The position numbers and the translations under genes were made by a program. A stretch of 64,000 bases of DNA from positions 806,001 through 870,000 of the forward strand of contig CP005974.1 of the NCBI GenBank assembly GCA_000940995.1. The letters are read 5' to 3'. Below the pieces are notes generated by a model. That model searched no databases. It saw only the letters and a list, made by a program, of their open reading frames with translations, and was not told the DNA's origin. The DNA is from Photobacterium gaetbulicola Gung47 (GTDB lineage Bacteria > Pseudomonadota > Gammaproteobacteria > Enterobacterales > Vibrionaceae). Position 1 is the stretch's first letter, and every line of letters begins with the position of its first letter. Below are positions 41,746-52,570 of this stretch, in pieces.

Positions 41746-43542
41746 ATGAAGCACATTCGTAACTTTTCGATTATTGCACATATCGACCATGGTAAGTCGA
41801 CCCTATCCGACCGTCTGATTCAAGTCTGTGGCGGCCTTTCCGATCGTGAAATGGCTGCTCAGGTTCTTGATTCCATGGATCTTGAACGCGAACGCGGTAT
41901 TACCATCAAGGCTCAGAGCGTGACGCTCGACTATACAGCCAAAGATGGTGAAACCTATCAGCTGAACTTTATCGACACCCCGGGACACGTGGACTTCTCG
42001 TACGAAGTATCTCGCTCTCTGGCGGCCTGTGAAGGGGCCTTGCTGGTGGTTGATGCCGGCCAGGGGGTAGAAGCCCAGACATTGGCAAACTGTTACACTG
42101 CCATTGAGATGGATCTGGAAGTCGTGCCAATCTTGAACAAGATTGACCTGCCAGCCGCCGATCCTGAGCGCGTAGCGGAAGAAATTGAAGAAATCGTCGG
42201 TATCGACGCCCTGGAAGCGACCCGCTGTTCTGCGAAAACGGGTCTGGGTGTTGAAGATGTTCTGGAGAACATCGTATCGGCCATCCCTGCGCCGGAAGGC
42301 GATCCTGAGGCACCGCTTCAGGCACTGATCATCGACTCCTGGTTCGATAACTACCTAGGTGTTGTTTCTCTGGTTCGTATCAAAAACGGTCAGCTGAAGA
42401 AGAATGACAAGATCAAGGTAATGAGCACAGGCCAGGTTTGGGGTGTTGACCGTATCGGTATCTTCACGCCGAAACAGGTGGATACCGATATCCTGCGCAC
42501 CGGTGAAGTAGGCTGGGTGGTCTGTGGTATCAAGGATATCCTTGGTGCGCCGGTAGGTGATACCCTGACCCATGCCAAGCACGGTTGTGAAGCGCCGCTG
42601 CCGGGCTTCCAGAAAGTGAAGCCTCAGGTCTATGCGGGTCTGTTCCCGGTTTCTTCTGATGACTACGAGAACTTCCGTGATGCGCTGGGCAAGCTGAGCC
42701 TCAACGATGCGTCCTTGTTCTACGAGCCAGAGAGCTCTGCGGCGCTGGGCTTCGGTTTCCGCTGTGGCTTCCTGGGCATGCTACACATGGAAATCATCCA
42801 GGAACGCCTGGAGCGTGAATATGATCTGGATCTGATCACCACGGCACCAACGGTAGTGTACGAGGTGAAGAAGACCGACGGCACGATGATTTATGTTGAT
42901 AGCCCGTCCAAGCTACCGGCCGTGAACGATGTCGAAGTGATCGGTGAGCCTATCGCCCGCTGTAACATCCTGGTGCCGAGTGAGTACCTGGGCAACGTGA
43001 TCACCCTGTGTGTTGAGAAGCGTGGTGTGCAGGTAGACATGGTTTACCACGGCAACCAGGTTGCCCTGACATACGATATCCCGATGTCGGAAGTGGTACT
43101 GGATTTCTTCGACCGTCTGAAGTCGACATCTCGCGGCTACGCGTCACTGGATTACAACTTCCAGCGCTACGAAGAATCTGACATGGTTCGCGTGGATATC
43201 CTGCTGAACGGCGACCGCGTTGATGCGCTGGCGATTATCACCCACAAGGATAATGCCCATTACCGCGGCCGTGACTTGGTTGAGAAGATGAAGGAATTCA
43301 TTCCTCGCCAGATGTTTGATATCGCGATTCAGGCCGCTATCGGTAACCACATCATCGCTCGTTCGACGGTGAAGCAATTGCGCAAGAACGTTATCGCCAA
43401 GTGTTACGGCGGTGACGTGAGCCGTAAGAAGAAGCTCCTGCAGAAGCAGAAAGAAGGTAAGAAGCGAATGAAGCAGATCGGTAACGTCGAACTGCCACAG
43501 GAAGCTTTCCTTGCTATCTTGCATGTAGGTAAAGACAAGTAA
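41746..43542 (+). CDS. lepA: Elongation factor 4 (LepA)
   Basis: Ribosome-associated GTPase that affects initiation and back-translocation. 598 residues, the standard length. G domain: AHIDHGKSTL (11-20), DTPGHVDFSYEVSR and NKIDLPAADPERV. Its own C-terminal domain ends KQKEGKKRMKQIGNVELPQE and AFLAILHVGKDK, typical of LepA. It begins 79 bases after rseC and precedes lepB, as in E. coli. Confidence 0.98.
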   Translation: MKHIRNFSIIAHIDHGKSTLSDRLIQVCGGLSDREMAAQVLDSMDLERERGITIKAQSVTLDYTAKDGETYQLNFIDTPGHVDFSYEVSRSLAACEGALLVVDAGQGVEAQTLANCYTAIEMDLEVVPILNKIDLPAADPERVAEEIEEIVGIDALEATRCSAKTGLGVEDVLENIVSAIPAPEGDPEAPLQALIIDSWFDNYLGVVSLVRIKNGQLKKNDKIKVMSTGQVWGVDRIGIFTPKQVDTDILRTGEVGWVVCGIKDILGAPVGDTLTHAKHGCEAPLPGFQKVKPQVYAGLFPVSSDDYENFRDALGKLSLNDASLFYEPESSAALGFGFRCGFLGMLHMEIIQERLEREYDLDLITTAPTVVYEVKKTDGTMIYVDSPSKLPAVNDVEVIGEPIARCNILVPSEYLGNVITLCVEKRGVQVDMVYHGNQVALTYDIPMSEVVLDFFDRLKSTSRGYASLDYNFQRYEESDMVRVDILLNGDRVDALAIITHKDNAHYRGRDLVEKMKEFIPRQMFDIAIQAAIGNHIIARSTVKQLRKNVIAKCYGGDVSRKKKLLQKQKEGKKRMKQIGNVELPQEAFLAILHVGKDK

Positions 43543-43615
43543 CTATAACTCATTGTTATCACTGGACGCTTTTGTGTCCGCCTTGCTACCATTAGCAAAG
43601 GCATTGATAACAAAG

Positions 43616-43646
43616 ACAATGCAGCAGGCCGGGCTTGCTGCATTGT
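43616..43646. repeat. Hairpin between lepA and lepB
   Basis: ACAATGCAGCA and TGCTGCATTGT form a perfect 11-bp stem around a 9-base GC-rich loop in the 174-base lepA-lepB gap. It is followed by TATAT, not a T tract, so it may slow or process the transcript rather than terminate it. Confidence 0.45.
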
Positions 43647-43716
43647 TATATCGAGTGGGCAGTAACGGCAAAGGTCGCTGCCGCTGGCTCGGTAGTTGAT
43701 ATAAGTAGGGAAGATA

Positions 43717-44616
43717 ATGGCAAATACTTTTTCGCTTATCCTGGTGCTAGCAACACTGGTGACCGGGATCATTTGGGCTTTGGATAAATTTATCTGGGCG
43801 CCGAAACGTCAATTGAAAATTGAAGCGGCGGCAGCCAATGCCGGCGAACAGGTGGATGCTAAAACCCTACAGGCCGTGGCACCGCAACCGAGCTGGGTAG
43901 AATCTGCCAGTTCGATGTTTCCGGTGATCGCGCTCATTATGGTATTTCGCTCATTTATTTATGAGCCGTTCCAGATCCCATCCGGTTCGATGATGCCGAC
44001 TTTGCTGGTTGGCGATTTTATTCTGGTTGAGAAGTTTGCCTACGGTCTGAAAGACCCGGTTTTCCGCCACCAAATGGTAGAAACCGGCGAGCCGGAGCGT
44101 GGTGATATTGTGGTATTCAAGTACCCGCCTCAGCCGAACATCGATTACATCAAGCGCGTCGTTGGCTTGCCGGGCGATACCGTTCGTTACAGTGCCCACA
44201 AACAGCTTTGTGTGGCGACGAAAGGTTCAGGCGAGTGCAAGCCGGTACCGTTGACCGAGATGACCGACAGCGAATTTAGCCAGGGCATGACCCGAATGGT
44301 GCAGTTCAACGAGCAGTTGGGCGAGCATGAGCACCAGATTCTGGTTAATCCACTCAAGCGCGACCGTACGCTGGCCTACCAGCCGCGTCCGGGGAGCAGC
44401 GAATGGGTGGTGCCGGAAGGCCAGTACTTCGTGATGGGTGACAATCGCGACAACAGTGCAGACAGCCGTTACTGGGGCTTCGTGCCAGAAGCTAACCTAG
44501 TGGGCAAAGCGGTCGGGATCTGGATCAGCTTTGAGTTTGAACGAGGTGCTGACAGTGCACTTCCATCTTGGATTCCTACCGGTGTGCGCTTTAGCCGCAT
44601 CGGTGGCATAAACTGA
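43717..44616 (+). CDS. lepB: Signal peptidase I
   Basis: Inner membrane serine protease that removes signal peptides. 299 residues. Two N-terminal membrane segments (about 3-22 and 66-82) precede the catalytic region: Ser91 in IPSGSMMPTL, the general base Lys146 in DYIKRVVGLPGD, and the GDNRDNSADSRYWGFVP box. Its place before rnc, era, recO, pdxJ and acpS matches the conserved operon. Confidence 0.97.
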   Translation: MANTFSLILVLATLVTGIIWALDKFIWAPKRQLKIEAAAANAGEQVDAKTLQAVAPQPSWVESASSMFPVIALIMVFRSFIYEPFQIPSGSMMPTLLVGDFILVEKFAYGLKDPVFRHQMVETGEPERGDIVVFKYPPQPNIDYIKRVVGLPGDTVRYSAHKQLCVATKGSGECKPVPLTEMTDSEFSQGMTRMVQFNEQLGEHEHQILVNPLKRDRTLAYQPRPGSSEWVVPEGQYFVMGDNRDNSADSRYWGFVPEANLVGKAVGIWISFEFERGADSALPSWIPTGVRFSRIGGIN

Positions 44617-44626
44617 TCGGGAAAAA

Positions 44627-45301
44627 ATGACCACTCCTGCAAATAGACTCCAGCGTAAGCTGGGCTACCAATTTAACAACCTTGATTTGCTGACCCTGGC
44701 GCTGACACACCGCAGTGCCAACGGGACACACAACGAACGCCTGGAGTTTCTGGGCGACTCGATCCTCAGCTTCGTGATCGCCGATGATCTTTACCACCGC
44801 TTCCCTGCGGTGGATGAGGGCGACATGAGCCGGATGCGTGCCACACTGGTACGGGGCAAGACGCTGGCCGAGTTGGGCCGCGAGTTCGACCTGGGCGATC
44901 ACTTGTTGCTGGGTCCTGGCGAGCTGAAAAGCGGTGGTTTCCGTCGCGATTCGATTCTGGCCGACTGTGTCGAGGCAATCATCGGTGCTATTTATCTAGA
45001 TAGCGATATTGAAAATGTACGTGGCATCGTGCTGCGCTGGTACCAGTCTCGACTTGAAACGATCAAGCCGGGCATCAACCAGAAAGATCCGAAAACCCGT
45101 CTGCAGGAATGCCTGCAGGGGCGTCGCCAGCCGTTGCCAGCCTATACGGTGACCAAAGTGCATGGTGAGGCCCATAACCAAGAGTTTACGGTGCAGTGTG
45201 AAGTGGCAGGTTTGGAGAAACCTGTTATCGGTAAAGGCGGCAGTCGGCGCAAGGCAGAGCAGGCAGCGGCAGAAATTGCGCTTAAGCAGTTGGAATCATG
45301 A
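44627..45301 (+). CDS. rnc: Ribonuclease III
   Basis: Double-strand-specific RNase for rRNA and mRNA processing. 224 residues. The catalytic signature NERLEFLGDSILSFVIAD is at 36-53, and DCVEAIIGAIYLDS carries the second acidic cluster (about 112-125). The C-terminal double-stranded RNA binding domain ends with GKGGSRRKAEQAAAEIALKQ. It starts 10 bases after lepB and overlaps era by 4 bases. Confidence 0.97.
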   Translation: MTTPANRLQRKLGYQFNNLDLLTLALTHRSANGTHNERLEFLGDSILSFVIADDLYHRFPAVDEGDMSRMRATLVRGKTLAELGREFDLGDHLLLGPGELKSGGFRRDSILADCVEAIIGAIYLDSDIENVRGIVLRWYQSRLETIKPGINQKDPKTRLQECLQGRRQPLPAYTVTKVHGEAHNQEFTVQCEVAGLEKPVIGKGGSRRKAEQAAAEIALKQLES

Positions 45302-46203
45302 CAGACAAGCAACATTGTGGCTTTATTGCCATCGTCGGTCGCCCGAACGTGGGCAAATCGACGCTCCTGAACCGTCTGGTCGGCCAGAAGCTATCTATTA
45401 CTTCGCGTAAGCCTCAGACCACGCGCCACCGTATTATGGGTGTCGATACTCGCGATGGCTATCAGGCGGTTTACGTAGATACCCCTGGCCTGCACATTGA
45501 AGAGAAACGAACCATCAACCGCTTGATGAACCGGGCAGCCAGTAGCTCACTGACCGATGTCGAGCTGGTGCTGTTCTTAGTCGACGGTACCATGTGGACC
45601 AAAGACGACGAGATGGTACTTAACAAGTTGGCTAAGTCCCAGCTGCCAACCGTTTTGCTGGTCAACAAGGTCGACAACGTCAAAGACAAGCACGAGTTGT
45701 TCCCGCACTTGCAGGAGCTTTCGAGCAAGATGAAATTTGTCGATGTGGTGCCGGTATCAGCCAAACACGGCACCAACATTGATGCGGTCGAGAAGATCGT
45801 GCGAGAGCACCTGCCTGAGGGCGAGCACTACTTCCCGGAGGAGTATGTGACCGATCGCTCGCAGCGCTTCATGGCGTCTGAGATCATCCGTGAGAAACTG
45901 ATGCGCTTTACCGGCGATGAGCTGCCATACTCGGTGACGGTCGAAATCGAGCGTTTCGACTACAACCCGGATACCGACGGCTTTGACATCAATGGCCTGA
46001 TCCTGGTTGAGCGCAAGGGCCAGAAAAAGATGGTGATCGGCAAAGGTGGCGACAAGATCAAGACCATCGGCCGTGAAGCCCGTATCGACATGGAAGATCT
46101 GTTCGAGCGCAAGGTTTACCTTGAGCTGTGGGTGAAAGTGAAATCCGGTTGGGCGGATGACGAACGTGCCCTGCGCAGCCTGGGCTATATTGACGATTTA
46201 TAA
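45298..46203 (+). CDS. era: GTPase Era
   Basis: Essential GTPase that binds the 3' end of 16S rRNA during 30S assembly. 301 residues. G1 GRPNVGKST (14-22), DTPGLHIEEKRTIN, and NKVDNVKDKHEL (G4); the C-terminal KH domain has VIGKGGDKIKTIGREARID. The start overlaps rnc (ATGA), a conserved coupling. Confidence 0.98.
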   Translation: MTDKQHCGFIAIVGRPNVGKSTLLNRLVGQKLSITSRKPQTTRHRIMGVDTRDGYQAVYVDTPGLHIEEKRTINRLMNRAASSSLTDVELVLFLVDGTMWTKDDEMVLNKLAKSQLPTVLLVNKVDNVKDKHELFPHLQELSSKMKFVDVVPVSAKHGTNIDAVEKIVREHLPEGEHYFPEEYVTDRSQRFMASEIIREKLMRFTGDELPYSVTVEIERFDYNPDTDGFDINGLILVERKGQKKMVIGKGGDKIKTIGREARIDMEDLFERKVYLELWVKVKSGWADDERALRSLGYIDDL

Positions 46204-46211
46204 GGTAGCGA

Positions 46212-46922
46212 ATGGAAGGGCTTCAGCGTTGTTTTGTCCTTCATACTCGTCCTTATAGCGAGACGAGCCTGATCCTCGACGTCTTCAGCGAGGACTCGGG
46301 CCGTCTTACCCTTCTTTCGAAGGGGGCGCGACGCAAGCGCTCCAACCTCAAAGGGGCGCTTCAGCCTTTTACCCCGCTCTTCATGAAATGGTCCGGCAAG
46401 GGCTCCATGCCCGTACTCACCCATGCTGAGCCAATCAGCATCGGCTTGCCGATGCGCAGTTATATCCTCTATTCGGCTATGTACGTCAACGAGTTGCTAG
46501 CCCGGGTGCTGGAAACTGATACCCCTTACCCCGTGCTGTTTCTGGATTACCTGAATGTGCTGCGTGAGCTGGCACAGGCGGAGAATCCAGAGCCTGCACT
46601 GCGCCGTTTTGAACTGGCTTTGCTCGATCATCTCGGCTATGGTGTGGACTTCCTCCATTGTGCGGGCAGTGGCCTGCCGGTGGATGACACCATGACTTAT
46701 AACTACCGGGAACAACGGGGATTTATCGCCTCGTTGACGGTCGGCCAGCTGACTTTCACCGGTGAACAACTAAAGGCGATTGCCGCTAGGCGGTTCGAGA
46801 ACCCGGATCAGCTCCGGGCAGCCAAGCGCTTTACCCGTATCGCGCTAAAGCCCTATCTGGGCGGCAAGCCATTAAAAAGCAGGGAATTGTTTATCCCTAG
46901 AGGAAGGAGTACCGGAAAATGA
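46212..46922 (+). CDS. recO: DNA repair protein RecO
   Basis: Mediator that with RecR loads RecA on SSB-coated DNA. 236 residues starting MEGLQRCFVLHTRPYSETSL, an OB-fold N-terminal domain with LTLLSKGARRKRSNLKGALQ. The helical C-terminal domain includes FELALLDHLGYGVDFLHC. It follows era by 8 bases and overlaps pdxJ by 4 bases. Confidence 0.95.
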   Translation: MEGLQRCFVLHTRPYSETSLILDVFSEDSGRLTLLSKGARRKRSNLKGALQPFTPLFMKWSGKGSMPVLTHAEPISIGLPMRSYILYSAMYVNELLARVLETDTPYPVLFLDYLNVLRELAQAENPEPALRRFELALLDHLGYGVDFLHCAGSGLPVDDTMTYNYREQRGFIASLTVGQLTFTGEQLKAIAARRFENPDQLRAAKRFTRIALKPYLGGKPLKSRELFIPRGRSTGK

Positions 46923-47650
46923 ACAACATCTTACTCGGCGTGAATATCGACCATATTGCGACTCTGCGTAATGCCCGTGGCACCCGTTATCCGGATCCGG
47001 TGCATGCGGCCGAGGTAGCTGAGCGTGCCGGAGCAGACGGTATTACCATCCACCTGCGCGAAGACCGTCGTCATATCACCGATCGTGATGTGCGCATTCT
47101 GCGCGAGACCATCCAGACCCGAATGAACCTAGAAATGGCGGTAACCGATGAGATGGTCCAGATCGCGTTGGACACCAAGCCGGAGTTTGTTTGTCTGGTA
47201 CCGGAGAAGCGTGAAGAGCTGACCACTGAGGGCGGCTTGGATGTGGCTGGCCAGCTGGAGAAAATCAAAGCAGCAACCGCCACCTTGACCGAAGCGGGTA
47301 TCAAAGTGTCCTTGTTCATCGATGCCGACCGTGCCCAGATTGATGCCGCGGTAGCCTGTGGCGCACCGTATATCGAGCTACATACCGGCCATTACGCCGA
47401 TGCCGAGACGGAAGAAGAGCAGCAGGCTGAGCTGAAGAAAATCGCTGCTGCGGCGAGCTACGCTGACGATCAGGGTATCAAGGTTAACGCTGGCCACGGC
47501 CTGACCTACCATAACGTGAAGCCGATTGCGGCACTGCCTGAGCTGTACGAGCTAAATATCGGCCACTCTATCATCGGCCGCGCGGTGTTTGATGGTTTGG
47601 AGAAGGCTGTTGCTGATATGCGGGCTGAAATGTTGAGCGCCCGTCGCTAA
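46919..47650 (+). CDS. pdxJ: Pyridoxine 5'-phosphate synthase
   Basis: Condenses 3-amino-2-oxopropyl phosphate with deoxyxylulose 5-phosphate to make pyridoxine phosphate. 243 residues. Motifs: LLGVNIDHIATLRNARGTRY (5-24), GITIHLREDRRHI, FVCLVPEKREELTTEGGLDV and ELNIGHSIIGRAVFDGL near the C-terminus. Epd (12894-13922) acts earlier in the same pathway. Overlaps recO by 4 bases and acpS by 1 base. Confidence 0.98.
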   Translation: MNNILLGVNIDHIATLRNARGTRYPDPVHAAEVAERAGADGITIHLREDRRHITDRDVRILRETIQTRMNLEMAVTDEMVQIALDTKPEFVCLVPEKREELTTEGGLDVAGQLEKIKAATATLTEAGIKVSLFIDADRAQIDAAVACGAPYIELHTGHYADAETEEEQQAELKKIAAAASYADDQGIKVNAGHGLTYHNVKPIAALPELYELNIGHSIIGRAVFDGLEKAVADMRAEMLSARR

Positions 47651-48030
47651 TGGCGATTGTTGGCTTAGGGACGGACATTGCCGATATCGAACGGGTGGAG
47701 AAAGCCTTCGCCCGTAGCGGTGATGCCTTTGCCCAGCGCCTGCTGGCCCCGAGTGAATACGAGATATACCAGTCGCTCAAGCAGCAGGGGCGCTATCTGG
47801 CCAAGCGTTTTGCGGTCAAGGAAGCTGCCTCGAAAGCGCTGGGTACCGGTATTGCCTGTGGGGTGACCTTCCACGACTTTACCGTGTCCAACGATGAGCG
47901 CGGCAAACCCTTGCTGGCGTTATCGGGTAAGGCGGCTGAACTCGCTGCGGCGATGGGGGTCAACCATGTCCACCTGACCATTGCCGACGAGAAGAAGTAC
48001 GCGGTGGCGACGGTGATTCTGGAGTCGTAA
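47650..48030 (+). CDS. acpS: Holo-[acyl-carrier-protein] synthase
   Basis: Transfers the phosphopantetheine arm of CoA to acyl carrier protein. 126 residues with the signature IVGLGTDIADIERVEKAF (3-20, Mg-binding Asp9), the RYLAKRFAVKEAASKALGTG motif (about 48-67), and a C-terminal VHLTIADEKKYAVATVILE strand. The pdxJ stop and acpS start share one base. It is the last gene of the lepB operon. Confidence 0.97.
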   Translation: MAIVGLGTDIADIERVEKAFARSGDAFAQRLLAPSEYEIYQSLKQQGRYLAKRFAVKEAASKALGTGIACGVTFHDFTVSNDERGKPLLALSGKAAELAAAMGVNHVHLTIADEKKYAVATVILES

Positions 48031-48036
48031 TAGCGG

Positions 48037-48062
48037 TTCTATGGCCCTATGGCCCTATGGAG
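48037..48062. repeat. Short octamer repeat (CCCTATGG) after acpS
   Basis: TCTATGGC, CCTATGGC, CCTATGGA follow one another with an 8-base period just past the acpS stop. CTATGG and CCCTATA words also occur after yggE at about 21655-21690. Confidence 0.6.
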
Positions 48063-48171
48063 TGCTAAGTTATTGCATGCCTTTAGCGATAGATTAATAG
48101 TGCTTTCAGCCGGATTAAGGGGCTTTGATTAAGCCAAAGTTTGACACTGTCATCACTTAAAGCTGGGCTTG

Positions 48172-48213
48172 CACAGCACCACAGCACCACAGCACCACAG
48201 CACCACAGCACCC
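48172..48213. repeat. Tandem octamer array (CACAGCAC), 5 copies
   Basis: Five perfect copies of CACAGCAC plus CC lie in the gap between convergent acpS and barA, next to the barA terminator. Period and position match the CAGAACCG array between yggE and serA, while the unit sequence differs. Confidence 0.95.
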
Positions 48214-48218
48214 AAAAT

Positions 48219-48246
48219 AAAGGCGAGCTCGAAGCTCGCCTTGTTC
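48219..48246 (-). terminator. Terminator after barA (probably bidirectional)
   Basis: AAGGCGAGCT and AGCTCGCCTT arms around CGA. On the minus strand TTATTTTG follows; on the plus strand GTTC follows. It lies directly beside the octamer array. Confidence 0.65.
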
Positions 48247-48278
48247 TACTATCGGCCCATTGCCTAGAGCCCTATGCC

Positions 48279-51065
<2,787 letters not shown>

Positions 51066-51218
51066 GGTTCTCTTAATTACAAGAATGCGATTCTATGGGA
51101 CAATTATCCCATCTATGGCCGCTAGCTTAATGAAAGTCAGGCTATTCGACAATCAACTCATCCTAAACTGTTGTAGAAATCACCAGTTTGGACAAATTGC
51201 TCCGTGGGTCCAATTACT

Positions 51219-52538
51219 ATGGCACGCTTTTTTAAGCCTCAGAAAAGAAAATTAACCGATACCAAGCATAAAGAAATCACCATCAGCCGGCTCGACCACC
51301 TGGGTGCCGGTATCGGCCACCTCGACCGCAAGCCGGTGTTTGTCGAGGGGCTGTTGCCTGGGGAGAAGGCAATTATCCAGCTGACGGAAGACAAAAAGCA
51401 GTTTGCCCGTGCCAAGGTGATCCGCCGTTTGAGTGACAGCACTGAGCGCGTAGCCCCGGCTTGCCCGCTCTACGACCAGTGCGGTGGCTGTAACCTGCAG
51501 CATCTGTCGCACCAAGGCCAGGTGGCGGCCAAGCAGCAGTCCCTGGGGGAGCTGATGGGCAAGTTTGCCCGTACGGGCGGACAGGTCGAGCAGGTCGCGC
51601 CGATCACCAGCGCCGAATGGCAATACCGCCGCTGTGCCCGCCTCAGCGTGATACCGAAGGGCGGGGAGCTGCAGATCGGCTTTCGCAAAAAGCAGAGCAA
51701 GGAAATCGTCGATGTGGCGCACTGTCCGGTGCTGGCACAGCCGCTGAATGAACTTTTGCCGGCGTTGCGTAGTCTGTTGTCTGGGCTCAAGGGGCGCAAG
51801 CACCTTGGCCATGTCGAGCTGGTCGACGCCGACAATGGCCGGGTGGTGCTGATCCGCCATCTGCAGCCATTCTCTGACAAAGACATGACCGCAATCCGTC
51901 AGTTTGCTGACCAGCACCAGCTAATGTTGTACTTGGCGCCCACTTCTGAGTCCCTCGATAGCATTTCCGGGCCGGCTCCTTATTATGAGTTGGATGGCCT
52001 GCAGTTGGCTTTCTCGCCGAAGGACTTTATCCAGGTCAATCGCGAGGTGAACCAGAAGATGGTGGCCCAGGCCATGGACTGGTTGGCTGTCGAACCTGAT
52101 GATCGGGTACTTGATCTATTCTGTGGGCTTGGTAATTTCAGTTTACCGCTCGCAAAGCGAGCAAAAGCACTGGTTGGTGTTGAAGGCGTCGATGAGATGG
52201 TGCATCGTGCATCAGAGAATGCAAAAAATAATCAACAGGTTAACGCTGAATTTTATCAAGCCAACTTAGAAGAGGATGTCACGGCAAAATCTTGGGCCCA
52301 AGAAAAGTTCAGCAAGGTATTGCTCGACCCGGCCCGGGCCGGTGCAGCTGGCGTCATGCAGCATGTGGTGAATCTGGGGCCTGAGCGGGTGGTGTATGTC
52401 TCCTGCAACCCGGCGACGCTGGCACGAGACAGTCAGGTGTTATTGACACAAGGTTATCAGTTGGAACGGTTGGGTATGATGGACATGTTCCCCCATACCG
52501 GGCATTTGGAGTCGATGGCGTTGTTTATCAAGCAATAG
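51219..52538 (+). CDS. rlmD: 23S rRNA (uracil-1939-C5)-methyltransferase
   Basis: SAM-dependent methylation of U1939 in 23S rRNA. The ATG at 51219 gives 439 residues starting MARFFKPQKRKL; five in-frame codons upstream from a GTG are not family sequence. An N-terminal TRAM domain is followed by the iron-sulfur cysteines in ACPLYDQCGGCNLQHLSH, the SAM loop VLDLFCGLGNFSLPLA and the catalytic cysteine in VYVSCNPATLARD. It lies directly upstream of relA, as in E. coli. Confidence 0.96.
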   Translation: MARFFKPQKRKLTDTKHKEITISRLDHLGAGIGHLDRKPVFVEGLLPGEKAIIQLTEDKKQFARAKVIRRLSDSTERVAPACPLYDQCGGCNLQHLSHQGQVAAKQQSLGELMGKFARTGGQVEQVAPITSAEWQYRRCARLSVIPKGGELQIGFRKKQSKEIVDVAHCPVLAQPLNELLPALRSLLSGLKGRKHLGHVELVDADNGRVVLIRHLQPFSDKDMTAIRQFADQHQLMLYLAPTSESLDSISGPAPYYELDGLQLAFSPKDFIQVNREVNQKMVAQAMDWLAVEPDDRVLDLFCGLGNFSLPLAKRAKALVGVEGVDEMVHRASENAKNNQQVNAEFYQANLEEDVTAKSWAQEKFSKVLLDPARAGAAGVMQHVVNLGPERVVYVSCNPATLARDSQVLLTQGYQLERLGMMDMFPHTGHLESMALFIKQ

Positions 52539-52570
52539 ACTCACATTACTAGAGTAAACAGGATAGAGAA

